Shown here one piece after another: positions 16,721-26,737 of a stretch of DNA of 64,000 nt (positions within the stretch are counted from its first letter, which is position 1; each line of letters begins with the position of its first letter). Origin of the DNA: Pseudomonas sp. NFIX28 (GTDB lineage: Bacteria > Pseudomonadota > Gammaproteobacteria > Pseudomonadales > Pseudomonadaceae); assembly GCF_900107395.1 (NCBI RefSeq), contig NZ_FNPW01000002.1:62001-126000 (forward strand). The letters are read 5' to 3'. The translations under genes were made by a program, and so were the position numbers. The notes below the pieces were generated by a model. That model was not told the DNA's origin, made no database searches, and saw nothing but the letters and a program-made list of their open reading frames with translations.

Positions 16721-17134
16721 ATGCGCGTGTTGCTGCTGACCACCGGACTGTTGACCCTGACCGGCTGTGCCGGACTCCCCACTCCCGATCCGACGCAAGC
16801 CTGGATCGACCTCGACACCCACCAGGACACCGCCCTGCAGGCCCTGGAAGTAGATGAAAAGGCCTGGGTGGATCGCCGCTATTTCGAGGTCCAGCCCGGT
16901 AACCATGAGCTGAAGGTGCGCTACCAGTTCGCCGTGGAGCCCACCAATATCGGCCCGGACAGCGAACCCCTGTGGCGCGATTGCCAGCTGAATGTGAAAT
17001 ACAAGGACTTCAACGCCGGCCAGCGCTACCAGTTGCAGACCGGCAATATCGGTTTCCGGCCCTGGGCCAAGCTCTACGATCAGCAGCGCAACCTGGTGGG
17101 TACCGGCCAACCGGCCGGCTGCCAACGCACCTGA
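16721..17134 (+). CDS. small lipoprotein, first of a paralogous pair
   Basis: A 137-residue lipoprotein. The signal peptide ends in the lipobox TLTGC near residue 16. The mature part has the pattern TQAWIDLDT, then RRYFEVQPGNHELKVRYQF, then FNAGQRYQLQTGNIGFRPWAKLYD. The next gene repeats this pattern, so the two are tandem duplicates. Function is unknown; the PG-H-L and beta-strand pattern resembles PEGA-like surface domains. The ATG at 16721 follows CCTGGAG. Confidence 0.8.
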   Translation: MRVLLLTTGLLTLTGCAGLPTPDPTQAWIDLDTHQDTALQALEVDEKAWVDRRYFEVQPGNHELKVRYQFAVEPTNIGPDSEPLWRDCQLNVKYKDFNAGQRYQLQTGNIGFRPWAKLYDQQRNLVGTGQPAGCQRT

Positions 17135-17176
17135 TCGGCGCTATGCTTGAGGCCTTTCCCCCGGACGGCCGACACC

Positions 17177-17596
17177 ATGCGCCAACCCTTGCTGCTCCTT
17201 GCCCTGACCGGCCTCGTTGCCTGCTCCAGCCCCCTGCCGGCGGTGGACCCGCAACAAGCCTGGGTCGACTTCGCCACCCCGACGCCAGGCGGCAAGATGC
17301 TGATGGCCGAACGCCTGGACAACCAGCGCCTGAAGGATGGCCGCTATTTCCAGGTCACCCCGGGCAGTCATGAGTTGATGGTGCGTTTCGATTTCGAGGT
17401 GTTCAGCGGGCGCCTGGGCATGATGAACGACCCGGCCGAGCGCCTGTGCTACCTGAGCGTGCGCTACGACCATTTCCAAGCCGGCCAGCGTTACCTGCTG
17501 GAAGCGCGCTCGCTGGGTTTTACCCCCAGCGCCCGGCTGTACAACGCCAAGCGTGAGCTGCTGGCCGAAGACCACAAGGTCAACTGCGTGATCTGA
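17177..17596 (+). CDS. small lipoprotein, second of a paralogous pair
   Basis: A 139-residue paralogue of the preceding gene: the lipobox is LVAC, and the motifs are QQAWVDFAT, GRYFQVTPGSHELMVRFDFEV and FQAGQRYLLEARSLGFTPSARLY. The ATG at 17177 is chosen because it gives a compact lipoprotein signal (RQPLLLLALTGLVAC); a TTG at 17147 is in frame but would push the lipobox inward. The gap to the upstream gene is 42 bases, so they are probably cotranscribed. Function is unknown. Confidence 0.8.
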   Translation: MRQPLLLLALTGLVACSSPLPAVDPQQAWVDFATPTPGGKMLMAERLDNQRLKDGRYFQVTPGSHELMVRFDFEVFSGRLGMMNDPAERLCYLSVRYDHFQAGQRYLLEARSLGFTPSARLYNAKRELLAEDHKVNCVI

Positions 17597-17600
17597 ACGA

Positions 17601-17840
17601 TCAGCTGTCGTTGCGCTGATAGATGATCGCCTTGGTGCCGTATTCGCAGGTACCGACCACCATGGCCACGTCATGCTTTTCGGCTTCCTCCTTGCTGACA
17701 ATCTCCAGGGTGTAGGAGGGCACGGCGTTGGCCTGGATCTTGATTTCAATTTCTTTCTTGAGTTCTTCGCAATCCTTCGGAGCCGCCAGGGCCGAGGTGG
17801 CCAGCGCGCTACAAACTACTGCCAGGACAATACGTTTCAT
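17601..17840 (-). CDS. DUF1161 periplasmic protein (copy A)
   Basis: A 79-residue secreted protein: signal peptide KRIVLAVVCSALATSALA, then a mature domain with two cysteines (DCEELKKEIEIKIQANAV and VVGTCEYGTKAIIYQR) probably forming a disulfide. It matches DUF1161. A second copy lies at 19896-20120. Function is unknown. The ATG at 17838-17840 follows AGGGGAGC. It converges with the lipoprotein gene, whose stop is five bases away. Confidence 0.85.
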   Translation of the reverse strand: MKRIVLAVVCSALATSALAAPKDCEELKKEIEIKIQANAVPSYTLEIVSKEEAEKHDVAMVVGTCEYGTKAIIYQRNDS

Positions 17841-18058
17841 GAGTGAAGCTCCCCTTGATGCAGCGCCCAAGGTCATGGGCCGAGCCTGCAGTCGGGTATT
17901 CGACCACATTTTCATGAAACGAGTTCTGACACCGCGCACATCTGCCGCGCGAAGTTTCCCCAAGCCTGCGCAATCGCAAGCCATCGAGCAGCGGTTGGCG
18001 GTTGCGGCACAACGCTCGTTTTTTTGCCGGCGATGTGCCGCAACGGTTCGGGCGGGGC

Positions 18059-18490
18059 TTAGCTGACCAGCGTCGCATCCAGGCTGATCTTGGCATTGAG
18101 CACCTTGGATACCGGGCAACCTTCCTTGGCTTTCTTGCTCAGTTCATCGAACTGTTGCTGGCTGGCGCCGGGGATCTTCGCCTTGAGCACCAGGTGCACC
18201 GCGGTGATGGCAAAACCGCCCGCGACCTGGTCCAGCGTCACCTCGGCGTTGGTGTCGATGCTGTCGGCCTTGAGCCCGGCCTCGCCGAGAATCATCGAGA
18301 AGGCCATGGAAAAACACCCGGCGTGCGCGGCGCCGATCAGTTCTTCCGGGTTGGTGCCCTTGCCGCCTTCGAAGCGCGCCTTGAAGCCATAAGGCGCGTC
18401 GCGCAGCACTCCGGTTTCCGTGGAAATCGAGCCAATGCCGGTTTTCAGGTCGCCTTCCCAGTGAGCCGATGCTTTTTTGATGATGCTCAT
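18059..18490 (-). CDS. osmC: OsmC-family peroxiredoxin-like protein
   Basis: A 143-residue cytoplasmic hydroperoxide reductase. The redox cysteines are C59 in AAHAGCFSMA and C125 in KEGCPVS, the standard OsmC pair. Length and the motif TNPEELIGAAHAGC favour OsmC over Ohr. The ATG at 18490 follows GAGGAG. In other bacteria osmC is induced by osmotic and stationary-phase signals; no regulator site could be recognised here. Confidence 0.92.
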   Translation of the reverse strand: MSIIKKASAHWEGDLKTGIGSISTETGVLRDAPYGFKARFEGGKGTNPEELIGAAHAGCFSMAFSMILGEAGLKADSIDTNAEVTLDQVAGGFAITAVHLVLKAKIPGASQQQFDELSKKAKEGCPVSKVLNAKISLDATLVS

Positions 18491-18732
18491 GTCTGTCTCC
18501 TCGAGAACGGGCGCGAAAGGCCGCGCCCTTGTGGTTTTGTGCATCCAGGGTTCTAGAGGATAGAAGGCCGGGCGAAGTTCATCCTGTCTGAACCTGCCGT
18601 TTATCCGGAGAGCAAATTCACCTTGGCCATTGAAACTCGGGTATATGCCCACATTGCATGAACCAGGCTTACAGCATTCGGCAGGTTTTGACTCATGACA
18701 AAGGCCTGCACACCCAGAGGAGAAGCAGGTTC

Positions 18733-19734
18733 ATGAAACCACTGTCCGACGTAAAGTTTTCCACCCTCGACCTGGTCCCCGTGCGCGAAGACGGCAGCCC
18801 GGCGCAATCGCTGCGCAATTCCCTGGACCTGGCCCGCCATGTAGAAAAACTCGGCTACACCCGCTTCTGGGTCGCCGAACACCACAACATGGACGGCATC
18901 GCCAGCTCCGCGACCTCGGTGCTCCTGGGTTACCTGGCCGGCGGCACCTCGAGCATTCGCGTGGGCTCCGGCGGCGTGATGCTGCCCAACCACGCGCCAC
19001 TGGTGATCGCCGAGCAGTTCGGCACCCTGGAAAGCCTCTACCCCGGGCGCATCGACCTGGGCCTGGGCCGCGCGCCGGGCTCGGACCAGATGACCGCCCG
19101 CGCCCTGCGCCGCGAACGTTCCGGCAGCGCCGACGACTTCCCGCAGGACGTTGCCGAGTTGATGGCCTACCTCGGTCCGCGCACCCCGGACCAGCGGGTA
19201 ATCGCGGTGCCGGGAACCGGTACCCAGGTGCCGGTGTGGTTGCTGGGCTCGAGCCTGTTCAGTGCGCAACTGGCCGGCGAGCGCGGCCTGCCTTACGCCT
19301 TCGCCTCGCACTTCGCGCCGCGCTACATGCACGAGGCGATTCGCGTGTACCGCAATCACTTCAAGCCTTCGGCCGTGCTCGACAAGCCTTACGTGATGCT
19401 CGGCGTACCGCTGGTGGCGGCCGATACCGACGAACAGGCCGACTACCTGGCGACCTCGGTGTACCAGCGGATCCTCGCGCTGATGCGCGGCCAGAGCCTG
19501 GTGCAGCGCAAACCGGTGAAGAGCATGGACGGCCTGTGGCTGCCCCACGAAAAAGAGGCCGTGGGCAGCTTCCTCGGCCTGGCGATGATTGGCAGCCCGG
19601 CGAAGATCCGCGCCAAGCTCGACGTGCTGATCGAGCAGACCGGCGCCGACGAGCTGATCTTCACCTGCGACCTGTACGAACACGCCGACCGCCTGCATTC
19701 CTATGAATTGCTGGCGCAGGTGATGAAAGGTTGA
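18733..19734 (+). CDS. LLM-class flavin-dependent oxidoreductase
   Basis: A 333-residue TIM-barrel flavoenzyme of the bacterial-luciferase superfamily. Typical signatures are [38 protein letters not shown] and [14 protein letters not shown]. These use reduced FMN, and the substrate is not predictable. The ATG at 18733 follows AGAGGAGAAGCAGG; the open frame extends 25 codons further upstream without a ribosome site. It ends before a bidirectional terminator shared with the DUF1161 gene. Confidence 0.9.
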   Translation: MKPLSDVKFSTLDLVPVREDGSPAQSLRNSLDLARHVEKLGYTRFWVAEHHNMDGIASSATSVLLGYLAGGTSSIRVGSGGVMLPNHAPLVIAEQFGTLESLYPGRIDLGLGRAPGSDQMTARALRRERSGSADDFPQDVAELMAYLGPRTPDQRVIAVPGTGTQVPVWLLGSSLFSAQLAGERGLPYAFASHFAPRYMHEAIRVYRNHFKPSAVLDKPYVMLGVPLVAADTDEQADYLATSVYQRILALMRGQSLVQRKPVKSMDGLWLPHEKEAVGSFLGLAMIGSPAKIRAKLDVLIEQTGADELIFTCDLYEHADRLHSYELLAQVMKG

Positions 19735-19849
19735 GTGCAATCGGGCCAAAGGACTCTGTGATCCTGAAGCCTTGCGCGCCCTTGGGTCGCGATCGCAGCC
19801 TGCGGCAGCGGCTACGGGGGCACGCCTGGCCTGGCTAAACGCCGGGCAT

Positions 19850-19880
19850 AAAAAAGCCGACGCAGCGCGTCGGCTTTGTT
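19850..19880. terminator. bidirectional rho-independent terminator
   Basis: AAGCCGACGC and GCGTCGGCTT form a 10-bp stem with a short loop, with an A-run on the left and T-rich sequence on the right. It is placed between the convergent LLM oxidoreductase and DUF1161 copy B genes. Confidence 0.85.
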
Positions 19881-19895
19881 CATTGCTACAAGGGC

Positions 19896-20120
19896 TTAGC
19901 CGCGCTTGTAGACGATTTCCTTGGTACCGCCTTCGCAGGTACCGACCACTTTGCCGTCAGTCGCGCTGCCTTTGTCGACAATTTCCAGCGAGTAACCCGA
20001 CACGCCCTTGGCGTCGAGCTTCGCGGCGATTTCGCTTTTCAGTTCTTCGCATGGTTTGCCGGCAGCAAAGGCTGTTCCCGCGACACTCAACAACGCTAAA
20101 GCCATTACCCAGTTTTTCAT
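19896..20120 (-). CDS. DUF1161 periplasmic protein (copy B)
   Basis: A 74-residue secreted protein: signal KNWVMALALLSVAGTAFA, then KPCEELKSEIAAKLDAKGV and VVGTCEGGTKEIVYKRG. It is paralogous to the gene at 17601-17840, with the same two-cysteine layout. Function is unknown. The start is the ATG at 20120; GGAATGTG upstream is a moderate ribosome site. It may be cotranscribed with the upstream dodecin gene. Confidence 0.85.
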   Translation of the reverse strand: MKNWVMALALLSVAGTAFAAGKPCEELKSEIAAKLDAKGVSGYSLEIVDKGSATDGKVVGTCEGGTKEIVYKRG

Positions 20121-20248
20121 CGGTCACATTCCCTGGTCGAATCAAAAGAAGCGTCAAGCCCCGGCCTGTTCGGCTCGAGGCGGATATAGCGCTTTGCCAT
20201 TTCCTATGGCAATCGGCCAGCGCACAAGTTCAACAGCCTAGCCCAGGC

Positions 20249-20464
20249 TCAGCTGTTGGCAATCCGGAAGCCCACCTTGAGCGTGACCTGGAAATGCGCG
20301 GCCTTGCCGTCCTTGATATGCCCCCGGGTTTCCGTGACTTCGAACCATTCCAGGTGCTGGATGCTCTTGCTGGCTTCGGCCAGCGCATTGTTGATCGCGT
20401 CTTCGATGCTGCTTGGGGACGAGCCGACCAGTTCGATTTTCTTGTAGGTGTGATGATCAGACAT
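20249..20464 (-). CDS. dodecin (flavin-binding)
   Basis: A 71-residue flavin-storage protein that assembles as a dodecamer. Family features are HTYKKIELVGSSPSSIEDAI, WFEVTETRGHI with the flavin-stacking tryptophan, and FQVTLKVGFR. Length is standard. The ATG at 20464 follows AAGGAGAG. It lies upstream of DUF1161 copy B on the same strand. Confidence 0.93.
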   Translation of the reverse strand: MSDHHTYKKIELVGSSPSSIEDAINNALAEASKSIQHLEWFEVTETRGHIKDGKAAHFQVTLKVGFRIANS

Positions 20465-20672
20465 GGCGTTCTCTCCTTGTTTAGGTAGATCAAAGCCTAG
20501 GCTCTATATGGAAAATCGGCGAGCGCAGGCCAGGCGCAGCAGCCGTTTTCCGTACCGAGCCTGGCAACGGCTTGAATGAGCCTTGATCCCGCGACGTTCA
20601 GATTTAATGCACTTTCGCCAAGCGGTGCAGTCGGACCCTACAGACCCTCACCAACAATGCAGGAGAGCCACC

Positions 20673-20999
20673 ATGGCCAACAATTCGTTACGCAAAGCCT
20701 CATTGGAAAGCATGGAAGCCGAGATCGAAAACCTGCTCAGGTCGCTGGAAAGCCTCAAGGAGGATGCTTCGGACGAATCGCGCAAAACCCTCAAGGCTCT
20801 GAAAAGCAACGCCGAGAACGCGCTGAGACATTCGCGCAGCCTGCTCAGCGATGCCTATGAAGAAGTCAAAGTGAAAACCCGGGAAACCGGGCTCGCCACC
20901 CGCGACTATGCCCAGCAACACCCCTGGACCACCGCCGGCGTTGCCGTGGGCGCACTGGGCCTGCTGGCCGCTTACCTGCTGTGCAAACGCGGCAATTAA
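20673..20999 (+). CDS. YqjD/ElaB-like (DUF883) tail-anchored protein
   Basis: A 108-residue protein with a long amphipathic coiled coil (about 10-80) and one C-terminal membrane segment ([20 protein letters not shown]). This is the arrangement of the DUF883 family, whose members anchor ribosomes to the inner membrane in E. coli (YqjD, ElaB). The ATG at 20673 follows AGGAGAGCC. The last four bases overlap the stop of convergent trpI. Confidence 0.88.
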   Translation: MANNSLRKASLESMEAEIENLLRSLESLKEDASDESRKTLKALKSNAENALRHSRSLLSDAYEEVKVKTRETGLATRDYAQQHPWTTAGVAVGALGLLAAYLLCKRGN

Positions 21000-21889
21000 G
21001 CCGTCTGGCGCAACTCGTTGCTGAGCCACTGCGCCAATTGCCGGGCGCGCCCGTCCGCGGCGCGCTTGGGTAACCACAATGCCAGTTGCCCCGGGGTCTC
21101 GCAGAAGCCCCACGGGGCAACCAGGCGCCCGGCGCGCAGGTCCTCGGCCACCAGCGGCTGCGGCGCGATCGCCACGCCCAGCCCGGCCACCGCGGCCTCC
21201 AGCAAATAATACAAATGCTCGAAACCCTGCCCGAACTTCAACGCCCCGGCGTCGAGGCCGTTCTGTCGTGCCCAGCTGGGCCAGGCCTGCGGACGCGAGG
21301 TGGTCTGCAGCAACGCCTCGTCCAACAGTGCGCTGGGCGGCGCCTGGCGCAACTGTTCGTAACGGCTGTAGCGCGGGCTGAGCACCGGGCCGATGCGTTC
21401 GCCGGCCAGCTCGAAGACCTGCATGTCCGCCGGCCAGGGTGGCTCGGCAAACACCAGCAAGGCATCCAGCCCCGGCCGGCGCGGGTCGAGGTCGCCTTCG
21501 CCGGCCGACAGGTGCAGGCGCAAGTCCGGCAGGTCGGCATTCAACCGCCCCAGGCGCGGGATGAACCAGCGCGCCAGCAGGCTGCCGGAACAGCCGAGTA
21601 CGAAGGGCGCATCGGCGGTGCTCTGGGCCAGCTCGGCGCAGACCGTGCGCAGGCGCTCGAAGGCGTCGCTGCTGGCATCGCGCAGGCGTATGCCGGCATC
21701 TGTGAGTTTCAGGCCGCGACCTTCCTTGACGAACAGGCTCACCCCCAGGTGCTCCTCGAGCACTTTCAACTGGCGGCTGACCGCGCCATGGGTGACGTGC
21801 AGCTGTTCGGCCGCCTGGCTGACGCTGTTCAGGCGGGCGGTGGCTTCGAAGGCCCGGAGGGCATTCAGCGGGGGCAGGTCGTGGCTCAT
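20996..21889 (-). CDS. trpI: LysR-type activator of trpBA
   Basis: A 297-residue LysR regulator. The helix-turn-helix spans about 18-40 ([20 protein letters not shown]) and an effector-binding domain follows. In Pseudomonas, TrpI activates trpBA in response to indoleglycerol phosphate. The divergent arrangement with trpB across 128 bp is the known layout and fixes the identity better than sequence alone. The start is the ATG at 21889. Confidence 0.93.
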   Translation of the reverse strand: MSHDLPPLNALRAFEATARLNSVSQAAEQLHVTHGAVSRQLKVLEEHLGVSLFVKEGRGLKLTDAGIRLRDASSDAFERLRTVCAELAQSTADAPFVLGCSGSLLARWFIPRLGRLNADLPDLRLHLSAGEGDLDPRRPGLDALLVFAEPPWPADMQVFELAGERIGPVLSPRYSRYEQLRQAPPSALLDEALLQTTSRPQAWPSWARQNGLDAGALKFGQGFEHLYYLLEAAVAGLGVAIAPQPLVAEDLRAGRLVAPWGFCETPGQLALWLPKRAADGRARQLAQWLSNELRQTA

Positions 21890-23243
<1,354 letters not shown>

Positions 23244-23244
<1 letters not shown>

Positions 23245-24056
23245 TGAGCCGCCTGCAAACGCGCTTTGCCGAACTGAAGCAACAGAACCGCGCCGCCCTG
23301 GTGACCTTCGTCACTGCCGGCGACCCGGGCTACGACGCCTCCCTGGCGATCCTCAAGGGCTTGCCGGCCGCCGGCGCCGACGTGATCGAGCTGGGCATGC
23401 CCTTCACCGACCCGATGGCCGACGGCCCGGCGATCCAGCTGGCCAACATCCGCGCCCTGGCGGCCAAGCAGAACCTGGCGAAAACCCTGCAAATGGTTCG
23501 CGAGTTCCGCGCCGGCAACAACGACACACCGCTGGTGCTGATGGGTTACTTCAACCCGATCCACCATTACGGCGTGCCGCGCTTCATCGCCGAGGCCAAG
23601 GAAGCCGGGGTCGACGGCCTGATCGTGGTCGACATGCCGCCCGAACATAACAGCGAGCTGTGCGACCCGTCCCAGGCCGCCGGCATCGACTTCATCCGCC
23701 TGACCACGCCGACCACCGACGACGTGCGCCTGCCGAAAGTCCTGAACGGCAGCTCGGGCTTCGTCTACTACGTCTCCGTGGCCGGTGTGACCGGTGCCGG
23801 TTCCGCCACCCTGGAGCACGTGGAAGAAGCAGTGACCCGCTTGCGTCGCCACACCGACCTGCCGATCAGCATCGGTTTCGGCATCCGCACCCCGGAGCAG
23901 GCCGCGGCTATCGCCCGTCTCGCCGACGGCGTGGTGGTGGGGTCGGCGCTGATCGACCAGATCGCCAACGCCGCCAGCCCCGAGCAGGCGGTGGACGGCG
24001 TGCTGGGCCTCTGCGCCTCGCTCGCCGAAGGGGTACGTCAAGCCCGCGTCAGCTAA
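23244..24056 (+). CDS. trpA: tryptophan synthase alpha chain
   Basis: A 270-residue TIM-barrel subunit that cleaves indoleglycerol phosphate and channels indole to TrpB. The catalytic glutamate and aspartate are in [16 protein letters not shown], and the phosphate loop is near GFGIRTPEQ. The ribosome site AGGAGA lies in the end of trpB. It is followed by a strong terminator at 24117-24150. Confidence 0.97.
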
Positions 24057-24116
24057 GGGTAGAGCTCCTGATACAGAGGAATTAGCCTCGGCGCCCACAG
24101 ACTAAGCAGCAAGACC

Positions 24117-24150
24117 AAGGGGTTCAGAACCAGGTTCTGAGCCCCTTTTT
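24117..24150 (+). terminator. trpBA rho-independent terminator
   Basis: AAGGGGTTCAGAACC pairs with GGTTCTGAGCCCCTT around a single-base loop and is followed by TTT. It lies 60 bases after the trpA stop. Confidence 0.88.
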
Positions 24151-24178
24151 ATTGTTCGTGCCGGGGGGGAAAAAGCCG

Positions 24179-24416
24179 ATGAAAATACCCAAACGCCTGA
24201 TTGCCGGTCTCGGGGTGCTGATCCTCAGCGCCAGCCCGCTGCTGCCTGCGGTCGCCGACCCGCGCGACGACCATGGGCGCGGAGGGCCGCAACCGCGCCC
24301 TGGCGCACCTGCCGTATTACCCGGGTTATGAATGGCGGCGCACGGGCGCCGATATCGTGCTGATCGCGGTGGCCAGCGGGATCGTCTACGAGATCCTCGA
24401 TGGCGTGCTGTATTGA
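24179..24416 (+). pseudogene. small secreted protein gene broken by a frameshift
   Basis: The ATG at 24179 (after GGGGGGAAAAAG) opens a signal peptide (KIPKRLIAGLGVLILSASP) and DPRDDHGRGGPQ, then stops within about 50 codons. The frame one base later continues from the same place as HLPYYPGYEWRRTGADIVLI and ends EILDGVLY at a TGA, 24414-24416. Together the halves make one plausible protein of about 78 residues, with a signal peptide, a charged Gly/Pro/Arg linker and a hydrophobic C-terminus. This looks like a CigR/RcnB-like small envelope protein, but the family is not certain. The shift lies around 24270-24320. It could be a mutation or a sequencing error. Confidence 0.7.
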
Positions 24417-24428
24417 TCACGCCATGAT

Positions 24429-24518
24429 GTAGGAGCACAGCTTGCGTGCGATGAAGGCGATACGGCGTGTCTGTCACAACGCGCCATCGTTCATCGCGGG
24501 CAAGCCTCGCTCCCACGG
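24429..24518. repeat. REPIN, mixed arms
   Basis: GTAGGAGCACAGCTTGCGTG (divergent arm, also seen inside the 1881-2320 array in inverse form) faces CGGGCAAGCCTCGCTCCCAC. It lies between the broken gene and the dioxygenase-like gene, which are convergent. Confidence 0.85.
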
Positions 24519-24541
24519 GAGCGAGCGTAGAAGCGAAACGC

Positions 24542-24868
24542 TCAAAAAATCGACAGGTCCAGCGGCCTGATCGCTCCCATCCAGATCGCATGCTCGGTGT
24601 GGTCCTTCAGGTCGTCGCCGGTATCGGGGTGCAGGAACACCACCAGCCCGTTGCGATTGAGCGCCAGCCACGGCAGCACCTCGCCCAGGTATTGCGGCTC
24701 GAACGCCAGCTGGCAACTCCAGTCCGGGTGCGGGCCGACCGGCCGTTCATGCACCCGCCCCATCTTCAGCGGAAACAATTGCGCCGCCTGTTCGCACAGG
24801 GCTCGCGCCTGGTCGATGGTGCTGGCGTCGAAATAAACGTGGGCGTGATAGCCCTTGATGCGTTGCAT
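24542..24868 (-). CDS. DOPA 4,5-dioxygenase family protein
   Basis: A 108-residue protein of the DOPA-dioxygenase-like family, with the metal-binding HAHVYFD motif near the N-terminus and further histidines in VGPHPDWSCQLAF and VVFLHPDTGDDLKDH. Bacterial members are common, and their physiological substrate is mostly unknown. The ATG at 24868 follows GAGAGG; the frame is open further upstream, but without a ribosome site. Confidence 0.87.
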   Translation of the reverse strand: MQRIKGYHAHVYFDASTIDQARALCEQAAQLFPLKMGRVHERPVGPHPDWSCQLAFEPQYLGEVLPWLALNRNGLVVFLHPDTGDDLKDHTEHAIWMGAIRPLDLSIF

Positions 24869-24947
24869 GGAACCTCTCATGACAAAGTCGAACCCTGGCG
24901 GCAGCCCACAGGTCATAACCGTACCAGTGTAAGAAACGAGCCGCGCC

Positions 24948-25613
24948 ATGAAAAATGCCGAAACCCCAGTGGTCAAGCTGGTGCTCTATGGCGCCATGGG
25001 CAGCCTGGGCAGCGCGCTGATGGCCGAATTCCTGCGGCGCCAGCATGAAGTCATCGCCATTCTCGACGACCTGACGGCCCTCGCGCCGCTACCGGGTTTA
25101 CGGACCAAATGCGGAGACCTGTTCGATGCCGCGCGAGTCAGGCAAAGCGTAGCCGGAAGCGATGTGGTCGCCTGTTTGCTGGATGCCCCGGGGCTGCCCA
25201 TGGGCCTTGAAGAACCGGAAGACCTGCTGCTCGAACCCCAGGAGCAAGTCCGGGCGGTCACCGCGTTGATTGCCGGCATGCAGGCCGCGGGGGTGCGGCG
25301 CCTGTTCCTGGTGGGGCATTTCGAAGTGCTGGATCAGCCGGAGATGGCCGTTTATCCCCACCGCGAGGCCGCCGAAGCGATCCTCGACGCGCTGCAAGGC
25401 AGCACCCTGCGCTGGACCCTGGTGAATGCACCGCAAAGCATGCCCGGGCTGGCCCTGGAACACTTCAGCCAGCCCGCCAGCAGGCTCGCGCCGGAACAGG
25501 TGGCACCAGTGCAGCGGCTGGCGCGGGTGGCTGCCGGCATTGCCGATGAGCTGCAGCTGAACCTGCATGTGGGCGAGCATGTGAATTTCGTCGATGTGCT
25601 GGCCCAGGGCTGA
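24948..25613 (+). CDS. NAD(P)-binding atypical short-chain reductase
   Basis: A 221-residue single-domain Rossmann protein. The nucleotide-binding motif is VLYGAMGSLGSALMAEFL (GxxGxxG) at the N-terminus, then the strand GVRRLFLVGHFEVL. It resembles NAD(P)H-binding/NmrA-like proteins (YwnB/YwqN type) that act as small reductases or sensors. No catalytic triad is evident. It is divergent from the dioxygenase-like gene across 79 bp. Confidence 0.8.
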   Translation: MKNAETPVVKLVLYGAMGSLGSALMAEFLRRQHEVIAILDDLTALAPLPGLRTKCGDLFDAARVRQSVAGSDVVACLLDAPGLPMGLEEPEDLLLEPQEQVRAVTALIAGMQAAGVRRLFLVGHFEVLDQPEMAVYPHREAAEAILDALQGSTLRWTLVNAPQSMPGLALEHFSQPASRLAPEQVAPVQRLARVAAGIADELQLNLHVGEHVNFVDVLAQG

Positions 25614-25672
25614 GGCTAAAGGCGGCCCGGCCGGGGTGTCGCGGGTCTGCCTCGGCCCCGTGTTCAAGGCGC

Positions 25673-26623
25673 TTAAAGGGCAATGGGCGGCAGCGACAGC
25701 CCCTTGAGGGATTGCGCGCTGTCGGCCTGCTCGGCCATCAGCCAGTCGAAAAACCGCTGGATCAGCGGCCCGCGGCGCTTGCGCTGGGGCAGCACCACGT
25801 AATAGCCGTAGCGGGAAATCGCCGTTTCGCTGATCGGCCGGCATAACAGCCCTTGCGCCAGCAAGTTATCCACAAGGTGGCGCCAGCCGATGGCCACGCC
25901 CTGGCCACCGATCGCCGCCTGGATCAGCAGCGTGTAGTTGTCGAAACGCAGCTGCCCCGGTGCCGGCGGGGTAGCGATCCCCAGTTCGCGGAACACACCG
26001 CTCCAGTCGAACCAGTGGCTGCTGCTTTCGCCCTTCAGGTGCAGCAACGGCAACTCCAGCAGCGACTGCGCGCGAAGGGGCAGCGGCCGCTCCTTGAGCA
26101 GCAGCGGGCTGCACACCGGAAACACTTCTTCGTTGAACAGCCAATGGCTTTCACCCTGCTTGAAACGGCCATCGCCAAACAGCACCGCGATGTCGATGTC
26201 GGTGCGCAGCATGTTGTGGCTACGCTCACTGGTGACCAGGCTCACGTCCACCTGCGGGTTGGCGGCGTGGAAGCGATGCAGGCGCGGCATCAGCCAGTAG
26301 GCGGCAAAAGCAAAGTCGGTGGCCACTTGCAGCACCTCATGCTGATGCTGGGCGGTGATGGCGCTCAGGCCGCTGTCGATGCTCTGCAAACCGGCCTGCA
26401 CCTGTTCGAACAGCTGGCTGCCGGCCTCGGTCAGTTCGATGCCACGGTAGATGCGGTCGAACAGCCGGGTGCCGAGCCGTTCCTCCAGCCGCTTGATCTG
26501 CTGGCTGATGGCTGGCTGGGTGGTGCCCAACTCCACCGCCGCGGCGGTAAAGCTGCGCTGGCGCGCCGCCGCCTCGAATACGCGAAACAGGTCCAGGGAC
26601 AGGTCGCCAAGCGCTTCATACAT
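25673..26623 (-). CDS. LysR regulator of choline-O-sulfate use
   Basis: A 316-residue LysR regulator with its helix-turn-helix at about 22-45 (RSFTAAAVELGTTQPAISQQ) and a standard effector domain. It is divergent from betC, and the pair is conserved in pseudomonads, where this regulator is annotated as controlling choline-sulfatase. An exact DnaA box (25866-25874) lies in the 3' part of the coding region. The 114-bp gap to betC should hold the operator. Confidence 0.88.
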   Translation of the reverse strand: MYEALGDLSLDLFRVFEAAARQRSFTAAAVELGTTQPAISQQIKRLEERLGTRLFDRIYRGIELTEAGSQLFEQVQAGLQSIDSGLSAITAQHQHEVLQVATDFAFAAYWLMPRLHRFHAANPQVDVSLVTSERSHNMLRTDIDIAVLFGDGRFKQGESHWLFNEEVFPVCSPLLLKERPLPLRAQSLLELPLLHLKGESSSHWFDWSGVFRELGIATPPAPGQLRFDNYTLLIQAAIGGQGVAIGWRHLVDNLLAQGLLCRPISETAISRYGYYVVLPQRKRRGPLIQRFFDWLMAEQADSAQSLKGLSLPPIAL

Positions 26624-26737
26624 AAGCTGTACTTATCCTAGTCATTGCCGCACATGGGCTTTACCGCAAAAGCCACGGGTTACATGCTCGATCGCAGCAC
26701 TTTCGCATAACTACCCACTATGGAATGCCGCGAATAC

